Under the pieces are notes generated by a model. That model was not told the DNA's origin, did not search any database, and worked only from the letters and a program-made list of their open reading frames with translations. From the NCBI GenBank assembly GCA_030645915.1, contig JAUSNO010000018.1, forward strand, positions 62,001 through 126,000: DNA of 64,000 nucleotides. Direction: 5' to 3'. Of this stretch, positions 16,657-23,677 are shown piece after piece (the first letter of the stretch is position 1; each line of letters starts with the position of its first letter). A program made the translations under genes and the position numbers. Source of the DNA: Undibacterium sp. (GTDB lineage Bacteria > Pseudomonadota > Gammaproteobacteria > Burkholderiales > Burkholderiaceae_D).

Positions 16657-18063
16657 TCAGCTTGCTCCGCTCAGCGCCATTGCCGGCTGGCGCAATGGCG
16701 CGCCGATGTCAAATGCATGCAAGGGCGTGTTGATGCGGCGATGCCGGGCAAAAAAATCGAGCATCATGCTGCTGGCATCCGGTCCCGCTGCGGAATTGAA
16801 TGTCAGCGTGCCATCACCACCGCTCCACGCATGCGCCAGATGGCTGATCTGGGTGACTCTTAACAACAGCTTTTTACGCAGGTAAAAATCCTGCACCTGA
16901 TACGCCTTGGCCGGGTTGCGTGCATCTGCTCGTCCAGCCGCTTTTGTCGTGACAGGCGTGGCGCACTCGGGGCCCATGCGATTCAATAACAATGCCTGCT
17001 GCTGCAATTGCGCCTGATTGACAGGACGGATAATCTTATCGTCCTGCCCGTGAATAAGCAGGGTCGGCATGGAGGGAAAATCCGGCGACTTGTGCAGCAC
17101 TTCTGCGATCGCGCTGGCAAATCGCTGATGTGCCCCATGCTGCATCACGCCAAAGGCACCGATCATGCTATGTCCGGCGCCAAACACCGGCGCAGAATGC
17201 AATCCGACTGCGGCAATCAGGCGCGGATGATTGAGCGCCACGATATTGGCCATGGCAGCACCGGCAGAAATACCGCAAATATAGATACGCGTCCGGTCGA
17301 TCGGGTATTTTTTCGCCACTTTCTCTATCATCCCCACGATCATGCTGACGTCGCCGCCACCGTGTTGCGTGGCCTTGTCGTACCATTTCCAGCAACGATT
17401 CGGGTGCGCCCGCAGCGATTGTTGCGGATAGAGTACCGCGTAGGCTTTTTTCTCGGCGAGCTGGTTCATGCGCGAACCTTGTGCAAATTGTGTCGCCGTC
17501 TGTTCACAACCATGCAGCATCACGATCAGCGGCCAGGTTTTGTCTTCTTGCTGCTGTGCCGTCGTCAGCTGCGTGGGAAATTGATCAGGAAGATACAGGT
17601 AGTAGCGCATTCTTTTCGCTGGCAGCATGCCGCCATCGGTTAGGGAGGAATAATACGATGCCAGCCATTTACCGGGCAGCGCCGGGCTGAGATTTGCGGC
17701 TGGATTGGCGGCGTTTTTGATATCACGCAGCTTGCCCGGCGGTCTGCTCCGTACCAGCGTTGTTCCATGCCGCCTGACCGTCTTCGGCTTGATCTGTGGC
17801 GACGAGATTGCCTGCGATGGCGTGTGCGGTTTTGCTTGCGGTTTTGCTTGCGGTTTTGCCTGCGATGCCGCTTGCGGTTTCCCCTTGGCTTTCGGCTTGA
17901 TTGCCGTCCTGATTCTTGTTGTTTTTTTGCTTGTTACCGGCTGCAAGGGTTTGCCCAGCAGCAAACCCTTGAACAATTTTGTGGCTTGATTCTGCTGCGT
18001 TTTAGTGGCGCGTACCAGCTTGCGCAACCATAGCCCGCTCAAACTCTTCAAGCCCTTCAGCAT
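16657..18063 (-). CDS. PHB-depolymerase-family (LpqC-type) esterase
   Basis: 468 residues. The C-terminal two thirds is an alpha/beta hydrolase of the PHB depolymerase/LpqC type: LIVMLHGCEQTATQFA gives the oxyanion region, GISAGAAM the nucleophile Ser at about residue 266, GQDDKII the Asp region and SHLAHAWSGG the His. RCWKWYD and MNQLAEKKAYAVLYP are typical of the family. The N-terminal 130 residues are basic and low-complexity and include a tandem AKPQ repeat encoded by 12-bp repeats (near 17820-17870). They have no clear signal peptide, so it may act on intracellular polyhydroxyalkanoate or short-chain esters. It is not linked to the sugar operators. It converges on the GH1 gene. Confidence 0.85.
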   Translation of the reverse strand: MLKGLKSLSGLWLRKLVRATKTQQNQATKLFKGLLLGKPLQPVTSKKTTRIRTAIKPKAKGKPQAASQAKPQAKPQAKPHTPSQAISSPQIKPKTVRRHGTTLVRSRPPGKLRDIKNAANPAANLSPALPGKWLASYYSSLTDGGMLPAKRMRYYLYLPDQFPTQLTTAQQQEDKTWPLIVMLHGCEQTATQFAQGSRMNQLAEKKAYAVLYPQQSLRAHPNRCWKWYDKATQHGGGDVSMIVGMIEKVAKKYPIDRTRIYICGISAGAAMANIVALNHPRLIAAVGLHSAPVFGAGHSMIGAFGVMQHGAHQRFASAIAEVLHKSPDFPSMPTLLIHGQDDKIIRPVNQAQLQQQALLLNRMGPECATPVTTKAAGRADARNPAKAYQVQDFYLRKKLLLRVTQISHLAHAWSGGDGTLTFNSAAGPDASSMMLDFFARHRRINTPLHAFDIGAPLRQPAMALSGAS

Positions 18064-18280
18064 GGCAAACTCGCAGGCATCGCAGAGCCGTACTGCCGCA
18101 TCGCGGCTGCCAGCACCGTGCAGGCAACCTGCATTTCATTTAGAGCGTCCATCGTCATCTCCTTCGTTCAATGCCCAGCATATAAACGAATATAAAACGA
18201 TTCAGTACGCTACCGCACAAAAAATCACCAGAGGTGAGGAAATAAATGACGGATATTCACGCATATCCAGCGAGGAACAC

Positions 18281-18341
18281 GCAGCACCCATGCGCCTCGT
18301 GGCGCGATATCGAGCTGAAAGCCGCATAGGGATTGCGTGAT
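18281..18341. repeat. REP-like palindromic element, degenerate copy C
   Basis: AGCACCCATGCGCC ... AAGCCGCATAGGGATTGCGTGATGG preserves both conserved arms with more mismatches than the other copies. It lies in the 312-bp gap between the esterase start and the amidohydrolase end; nothing else was recognised in that gap apart from the presumed esterase promoter region. Confidence 0.55.
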
Positions 18342-18375
18342 GGCTTTTGGTTTATCCTGAGTTGCTGCTGGCCAT

Positions 18376-19668
18376 CTACTTCTGCAGATGCTTGATGACC
18401 TGACCGCCCTTGATCACGACCGGCACCGCCTCCAGCAAACGCACCTCTTTTGTCGGGTCGCCGGCCACCGCAATCAGGTCGGCATAACGGCCCGCTTCGA
18501 TAATGCCGACGTCTTTGCTTGACAGGGCATCTGCCGCATTAATCGTCGCGGACTGGATCGCCTGTAGCGGGCTCATGCCATAGCGCACCATGGTGGCAAA
18601 TTGCTTGCCGTTGTCGCCGTGCGGATGCACCCCGGCATCGGTGCCGTAGACCATCTTCACCCCGGCAGCATGCGCGCGGCGAAAGCCTTCACGCTGGATA
18701 TCGGCAATCTCGCGGTCTTTGCGCAAATTGTCTTCCAGCACGCCATTTTTCTTGCCTTCGGCCTGGGTGTAATCGGTGTTATAGATATCCATCGACAGCC
18801 ACGCGCCATACTTCTTGGCCAGCGCTATCCCTTCATCATCGATCAGGCTGGCGTGCTCTATCGTATCGACACCGGCGCGGATCGCATCCTTAATGCCGTT
18901 GGTGCCGTGCGCATGCGCTGCCACGCGCAAGCCCCACTGATGCGCCTCATCCGCTATCGCCTTCATTTCTTTCAGGCTCATCTGTTGCTGGCCCGGTTCG
19001 GTATTGCGTGAAAACACCCCGCCTGTGGCGCAAATCTTGATCACCTGCGCGCCGTATTTACGCAACTCACGCACGCGCTTGCGGCCCTCTTCCGGATTAT
19101 CGGCATTAAAAGGGCTTTGCTGATTCATCGAAGGCGGGAAGAAAGTGGAATCGCAGTGCCCGCCTGTCGCGCCAAATGACGAGGCCGCCGTCACCACACG
19201 CGGACCGACTATTTTTCCTTCTTCTATCGCCTGACGCAGGCCGACATCGTTCCATGCATCCGCCCCCACATTGCGCACGGTAGTAAATCCGGCATTCAAG
19301 GTTTTAATCGCATGCGGGACTGTCAGCACCGACCAGAAACGGTCACCGAATTGCAGCCCGGTATAGCCGCCGTAGGAGGGGTCGTTATCCAGATGCACAT
19401 GCATATCGATCAAGCCGGGTAACAGCGTCATGCCCGGCAGATCTATCTTCTGCGTATCTTTGTCGAGCACAAATGCGTTGGCACCCTGTTTCACACCGAC
19501 GATGCGGCCATCGCGCACCAACACTTGCGGATTGGCCAGCATTTTTCCGCTGCGCACATCAAGCATATTACCTGCCGAAATAAGAACATCTGCGGCAAAG
19601 GCGCTACTTGCTGTGCCTAGCATCAGGGTAAACATGACACAAGATATTGAACAACGAGGGTGTCTCAT
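18376..19668 (-). CDS. Exported metal-dependent amidohydrolase
   Basis: 430 residues from the ATG at 19668, which has a GGAG ribosome-binding site and gives a clear signal peptide ending SSAFA. The longer frame to 19776 adds a non-signal stretch. Amidohydrolase superfamily motifs: LIDMHVHLD (HxH metal ligands), KICATGG (candidate carboxylated Lys), AAHAHG and IEHAS (His ligands) and GTDAG (catalytic Asp). This subgroup is annotated as imidazolonepropionase-like or Xaa-Pro/aryl-dipeptidase and hydrolyses cyclic amides or N-acylated dipeptides; the actual substrate is unknown. The enzyme should be periplasmic. It is followed by no co-transcribed partner. Confidence 0.85.
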   Translation of the reverse strand: MRHPRCSISCVMFTLMLGTASSAFAADVLISAGNMLDVRSGKMLANPQVLVRDGRIVGVKQGANAFVLDKDTQKIDLPGMTLLPGLIDMHVHLDNDPSYGGYTGLQFGDRFWSVLTVPHAIKTLNAGFTTVRNVGADAWNDVGLRQAIEEGKIVGPRVVTAASSFGATGGHCDSTFFPPSMNQQSPFNADNPEEGRKRVRELRKYGAQVIKICATGGVFSRNTEPGQQQMSLKEMKAIADEAHQWGLRVAAHAHGTNGIKDAIRAGVDTIEHASLIDDEGIALAKKYGAWLSMDIYNTDYTQAEGKKNGVLEDNLRKDREIADIQREGFRRAHAAGVKMVYGTDAGVHPHGDNGKQFATMVRYGMSPLQAIQSATINAADALSSKDVGIIEAGRYADLIAVAGDPTKEVRLLEAVPVVIKGGQVIKHLQK

Positions 19669-19810
19669 CAAAGGCTCCAAAATGTATTTAATCGATCGCC
19701 ATGGCAGTTGTATTGTCGGGCAAGTAACCAGTATCAGGGTAGCCCGAGAGATAGTCAAATCGGCGTGTGATGCCAAGGTACAGGTTGATAAAAGACCGCG
19801 TGCAAACGGT

Positions 19811-19852
19811 AAAAAAACTTCAGCCCGCTGATCGCGGCGCTGAAGTTTTTTT
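19811..19852. terminator. Rho-independent terminator
   Basis: AAAAAAACTTCAGC pairs with GCTGAAGTTTTTTT around an inner CCGC/GCGG stem. It lies downstream of the molybdenum-hydroxylase genes on the minus strand. Confidence 0.9.
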
Positions 19853-19869
19853 GCGAAATGAAACCGCGC

Positions 19870-22137
19870 TTAGCTCCAGCGCAAATCGCTACGCGACAAG
19901 GGCAATTGCCGCACCCGCTTACCCGTCGCGGCAAAGATTGCATTGCACACTGCCGGTGCCAATGGCGGCAAGGCTGGTTCGCCCAAACCGGTGACAGGGA
20001 AATCGGTTTTCAGGAAATGCACCTCCACCTTGGCCGGTGCATCGGGCATGCGCAACAGCGGATATTCGCCAAAATTGCCTTGCACGATACGGCCGCGCTG
20101 GATGTCGAGTTCTGAGAACATCAGCGTACTCAAGCCATCGATGACCGAACCTTCGACCTGATTTTCCGCGCCGCTCAGATTGACGATTTGCGAACCGATA
20201 TCGGTCACCACCACCACGCGGTCCACCGTCAGCTTGCCGTCTTTGGATACCGTCACTTCAGCCACCTCGGCAATATAGCCGCGGTGGCTGAAATGAAAGG
20301 CCATACCCTGCCCCTGGCCTTTGACGAACTTGCGTTTACCCCAGCCGGATTGATCCGCCACCGTCTGCAATACCTTTTTCATGCGCGCTACATTAAACGG
20401 CTGGCCGCGCTCGCCCGTACCCGGCATGATCTCCTTGTCGCCCAAAATCTCCAGGCGGAAAGCCAGCGGATCGCGCCCGGCCGCATACGCCAGCTCGTCG
20501 ATAAAACTCTGAAACACCCAGGCAAACACATTGCTGCCCGGCGCGCGCCACGGCCCCATCGGTACGCCGCATTCCATCGCGGTTTGCTCCAGCAGGCAAT
20601 TCTCTACCCAACGACCGGGAAATTCATCGCCCGACAAATTGGCACCACTACCCGGTTGCAGCACGCTCTTGCCATCACGCACGACGCGATTGGCAAAGGT
20701 GACGAAGTGATTGTGCCAGGCGCTCAGCTTGCCCTTGGCATCGACAGTGCCGCGCAGGAAATGAAAACCGCCGGCGCGATAATGGTCATGGCGCATGTCG
20801 TCTTCACGCGACCAGGTCAGCTTGACTGGCGCATTCACGCGCTGCGCAATCGCCGCTGCCTCCACCACATAATCAGAACTCAGGCGGCGACCAAAACCGC
20901 CGCCGCTGCGCATTATGTGCAAGGTAATTTTTTCTTTGGGGATATTCAGCACGGAGGCGACCAGGTTCTGCCCGGCGCCCGGGTTTTGCGTCGGCGCCCA
21001 TAGCTCCATCGTGCCATCTGCGGGCTTAAACCAAGCGGTGCAATTTTGCGGCTCGAAGCTGGCGTGAGAAATAAACGGATAGCTGTACGCCGCTTCCAGC
21101 GTCTTGCTGGCGGCGCCAAAAGCGGCGGCAAGATCGCCATCCTTGCGCATGACGCTGGCACCCGCCTGTTTGGCATGCGCTTGCGCCTTGGCTGTAAAAT
21201 CGTCCCAGCTCTGGTTGACGACACTGCCCTCGTCCCACGTCACCTTGAGTTGCTTGCGCGCGCTGAACGCCGCCCAAGTCGATTCGGCGATGATCGCCAC
21301 GCCTGGCATCAGGCCATTCAAATTGCTGGTGCCGTCAATGATGAAGGCGTCGCGCACGCCGGGCAAGGCTTTCACCGCCGCCAGATTTGCTTTGACGACT
21401 TTGCCGCCGAAGGCCGGCGATTTTTCATACACGGCATAGAGCATGCCGGGTAGTTTGACGTCGATGCCGAACAGCGGCTTTCCGATGACGATGCCGGCGT
21501 TATCGACGCCACCTATGCGCGTGCCCAGCAGCTTGTAATGTGTAGGATCTTTCAGCTTGACGGTTTTGGCATCGGGCACCTCCAGCGTGGCTGCCTTTGC
21601 CGCCAATGCACCATAAGTCAATTGCCGTTTGCTAGGCTTATGCGTCACCATGCTATTAGCCGCGATGCATTCTGCGGCCGGTACTTTCCAGCTCAAGGCA
21701 GCCGCCTCGATCAGCATGGTACGCGCCACCGCACCTAGCTTGAGAAACTCATTGTAGTTCACCGGGGTAGAGGTAGAACCGCCCGCCGCCTGGCTGCCAT
21801 AAATCGGGTTCAAGTCGCCCTGCACGATGCGCACGTCTTTCCAGTTAACCTCCAGCTCTTCGGCGATCACCATCGGCAACGAGGTCTTGATACCCTGGCC
21901 GATTTCCGGCTGTTTGGAGATCAGCGTGACGCTGCCGTCGCTGGCGATCTTGATGAAGGCGCTGGGCGAAAATCCCTTGTCAAACCCTTTGCTAATCGCC
22001 AGTTCGGCAATCGCGCCCGTGCTCCAGAAACTGCCTAATACCAAACCGCCGCCTGCCAGCGCAGAGTGGCGCAGGAAGCCGCGGCGCGATGCGTGTGCTG
22101 TTTCTTTTTCAGATACGTCAAGGATGATGGTTTTCAT
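19870..22137 (-). CDS. Molybdopterin-binding large subunit of a xanthine-dehydrogenase/isoquinoline oxidoreductase-type enzyme
   Basis: 755 residues. It starts with a twin-arginine signal (ASRRGFLRHSALAGGG), so the enzyme is folded with its cofactor and exported to the periplasm. The body is the aldehyde-oxidase/IorB-type molybdopterin domain: ISKQPEIGQGIKTSLPMVIAEEL, QNCTAWFKPADGTMELWAPTQ, GGGFGRRLSSDYV and GLGEPALPPLAPAV near the C-terminus with the catalytic Glu in GLGEP. It pairs with the 2Fe-2S subunit just upstream; the ATGA overlap of start and stop codons indicates translational coupling. Family members hydroxylate N-heterocycles or oxidise aldehydes. There is no cytochrome c subunit or XdhC-type maturation factor beside it. 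Confidence 0.9.
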   Translation of the reverse strand: MKTIILDVSEKETAHASRRGFLRHSALAGGGLVLGSFWSTGAIAELAISKGFDKGFSPSAFIKIASDGSVTLISKQPEIGQGIKTSLPMVIAEELEVNWKDVRIVQGDLNPIYGSQAAGGSTSTPVNYNEFLKLGAVARTMLIEAAALSWKVPAAECIAANSMVTHKPSKRQLTYGALAAKAATLEVPDAKTVKLKDPTHYKLLGTRIGGVDNAGIVIGKPLFGIDVKLPGMLYAVYEKSPAFGGKVVKANLAAVKALPGVRDAFIIDGTSNLNGLMPGVAIIAESTWAAFSARKQLKVTWDEGSVVNQSWDDFTAKAQAHAKQAGASVMRKDGDLAAAFGAASKTLEAAYSYPFISHASFEPQNCTAWFKPADGTMELWAPTQNPGAGQNLVASVLNIPKEKITLHIMRSGGGFGRRLSSDYVVEAAAIAQRVNAPVKLTWSREDDMRHDHYRAGGFHFLRGTVDAKGKLSAWHNHFVTFANRVVRDGKSVLQPGSGANLSGDEFPGRWVENCLLEQTAMECGVPMGPWRAPGSNVFAWVFQSFIDELAYAAGRDPLAFRLEILGDKEIMPGTGERGQPFNVARMKKVLQTVADQSGWGKRKFVKGQGQGMAFHFSHRGYIAEVAEVTVSKDGKLTVDRVVVVTDIGSQIVNLSGAENQVEGSVIDGLSTLMFSELDIQRGRIVQGNFGEYPLLRMPDAPAKVEVHFLKTDFPVTGLGEPALPPLAPAVCNAIFAATGKRVRQLPLSRSDLRWS

Positions 22138-22613
22138 TTTTTACCTTTCTGTTTGCTGGCGATCTCAGCCGCACGGTGGATGCCGGCGCGTATGCGCAGA
22201 TAGGTAGCGCAGCGGCACATGTTGCCCGCCATCGCCCCATCTATCTCTTCGTCAGTAGGGTGCGGATTATCTTTCAGCAAGGCGGCCGCCGTCATGATCT
22301 GCCCCGCCTGGCAATAACCACATTGCGGCACATCGAGCTCTTGCCACGCCACCTGCAAAGGGTGCGCCGCATTCGCGTCGAGACCTTCTATCGTCGTCAC
22401 TTTCTGCCGGCCAACTGTCGAAACTGGCACCATGCAAGAGCGCGTAGGCACGCCATTAATCTGCACCATACAAGCACCGCACTGCCCCACGCCGCAACCG
22501 TATTTGGTGCCCGCCAGATCCAGCGAATCACGCAATGCCCACAGCAAAGGGGTATCAGGAACAAGATCAACTGACTTCACTTGTCCGTTAATGTTCAGCA
22601 TGTATTTGCTCAT
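22134..22613 (-). CDS. 2Fe-2S small subunit of the molybdenum hydroxylase (IorA-like)
   Basis: 159 residues from the ATG at 22613; the open frame runs further upstream but without recognisable sequence. The N-terminal plant-type 2Fe-2S domain has CGVGQCGAC around residues 40-48, and the C-terminal all-helical 2Fe-2S domain has CGYCQAGQ and CRC. It passes electrons from the molybdenum centre of the large subunit to an acceptor. It has no signal peptide and is presumably carried out by the Tat signal of its partner. Its stop overlaps the start of the large subunit by 4 nt. Confidence 0.9.
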   Translation of the reverse strand: MSKYMLNINGQVKSVDLVPDTPLLWALRDSLDLAGTKYGCGVGQCGACMVQINGVPTRSCMVPVSTVGRQKVTTIEGLDANAAHPLQVAWQELDVPQCGYCQAGQIMTAAALLKDNPHPTDEEIDGAMAGNMCRCATYLRIRAGIHRAAEIASKQKGKK

Positions 22614-22950
22614 GGGAATGTCCGCAAAAAAGAAAGGGGGAAACAGGATTGTAGCGGGGTTTGGAATGCGGTGAGGATTTGATATGTTTTGGGACTTTCG
22701 CGGGCGACCTGGTTTGTTCAAGGTTAGAAAGCCGTTGCTGTAAATACATTTCGACGTTGTTGATTTCGTTGGTAGAATGAAAATTAATCTCTGCGAATGT
22801 TTTGTCGATTTGTTGATACCTTTTTGTTTCATAGATAGAACAGATTTAAGCTAGGCACCATAAGGATTTCCAGAGAAACGAAACCGATAGCTTACTTTTT
22901 TTGTTGCCGGTTAATTTTGTAAAACGAAAATTAAATCACTGTTATGTCCC
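22614..22950. other. 337-bp gap, divergent promoter region
   Basis: AT-rich sequence between the 2Fe-2S subunit and the hypothetical gene at 22951. It must hold promoters for both directions, but no clear -35/-10 pair was picked. TTAAGCTAGGCACC near 22848-22861 resembles, weakly, the 3' end of an integron recombination site. Confidence 0.4.
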
Positions 22951-23397
22951 ATGAATGAAACGTCACACCTTGCTGCAACTCCCTGGGAGAAATCGGAGGG
23001 AACATGCACGTGCTGCGGCCGCACTTCCAAGACTATTTGGGGCGACCTATCCCAAGATAACACTGCGCTCGCTGTTTACTTTGTGCAATGGACCGTCGAA
23101 TCGTCGGATCACAATCCCAACTTCGATTTCGTTCTAGGCCCGTGGGGTGAAGGCACCCTGGCAGAGAACCGAGTCCTTGTTTCATTGCTGTTCAAGCCAG
23201 CGGCCGATGGTGGAGCGTTCATGATCATTGACGCCGAGGAAAGGTTAAAAGCCAAACGAAGCATTTGCGGCCGTGCCATGCTGCGATGCGAGGTCGTAGG
23301 CACACGTTTTGCTGACGAGGTTTTTCGGCTGGTGGACGCCTTGTGGCTCACAGATCCGCGTATGTCTGAAGTACAGGCTCTCAACAATGGGATATAA
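22951..23397 (+). CDS. Hypothetical protein with N-terminal CxC-C cluster
   Basis: 148 residues, not recognised. Near the N-terminus GTCTCCGRTSKTIWGD contains three Cys in six positions, which could bind zinc. The rest is mixed alpha/beta with no signal or membrane segment. It is the only plus-strand gene between 16.6 and 26.3 kb and has no neighbour on its strand. The sequence directly at its stop codon (23392-23419) resembles the left half of an integron attC site, and single small ORFs of this size are typical of gene cassettes, so acquisition as a cassette is possible. There is no evident ribosome-binding site. Confidence 0.55.
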   Translation: MNETSHLAATPWEKSEGTCTCCGRTSKTIWGDLSQDNTALAVYFVQWTVESSDHNPNFDFVLGPWGEGTLAENRVLVSLLFKPAADGGAFMIIDAEERLKAKRSICGRAMLRCEVVGTRFADEVFRLVDALWLTDPRMSEVQALNNGI

Positions 23398-23419
23398 CAA
23401 GTCGCTCGATCCGACCCGC
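23392..23419 (+). other. attC-like half-site (possible integron-cassette remnant)
   Basis: ATATAACAAGTCGCTCGATCCGACC overlaps the stop codon of the preceding gene, as the left half of many chromosomal-integron attC sites does (TAACAAGTCGCTC...CCGAC). The complementary right half was not found, so at most this is a remnant. Confidence 0.3.
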
Positions 23420-23521
23420 AACAAGGCCGTAACCCGCAATACGTAGGGCAATGGAATGGACTCCTCCCCCTTACGAGTTGTTTTGCAGCTGCACACTCCA
23501 AAAATTTTAAAACAGCATCCT

Positions 23522-23590
23522 CCAGCACGCCCTATCCATGCGGGTTTCCAAGGCATATGTCTGCAAACCCGCATGGATAGGGCGTGCTGG
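23522..23590. repeat. REP-like palindromic element, copy D (26-bp perfect arms)
   Basis: Positions 23522-23547 and 23565-23590 are perfect inverted repeats of 26 bp with a 17-nt loop; the arm contains CCAGCACGCCCTATCCATGCG. It lies between convergent genes and is the most symmetric of the seven copies. Confidence 0.85.
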
Positions 23591-23616
23591 CGTGGTGCTT
23601 TTTTAGTTTTTAGCAT

Positions 23617-23650
23617 AAAAAAACCTCGCCATTTCTGGCGAGGTTTTTTT
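23617..23650. terminator. Bidirectional rho-independent terminator
   Basis: A7-CCTCGCC, ATTTCT loop, GGCGAGG-T7. It ends the TonB receptor gene on the minus strand and can also serve the plus-strand hypothetical gene. Confidence 0.92.
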
Positions 23651-23677
23651 GATACTGCAGCGACGCTAATCTGTTGC

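Noticed and set aside
17820-17875. 12-bp tandem repeat in the esterase gene as a separate mobile repeat
   Set aside because: It is in frame, encodes a short AKPQ-type linker repeat and has no copies elsewhere, so it is part of the gene.
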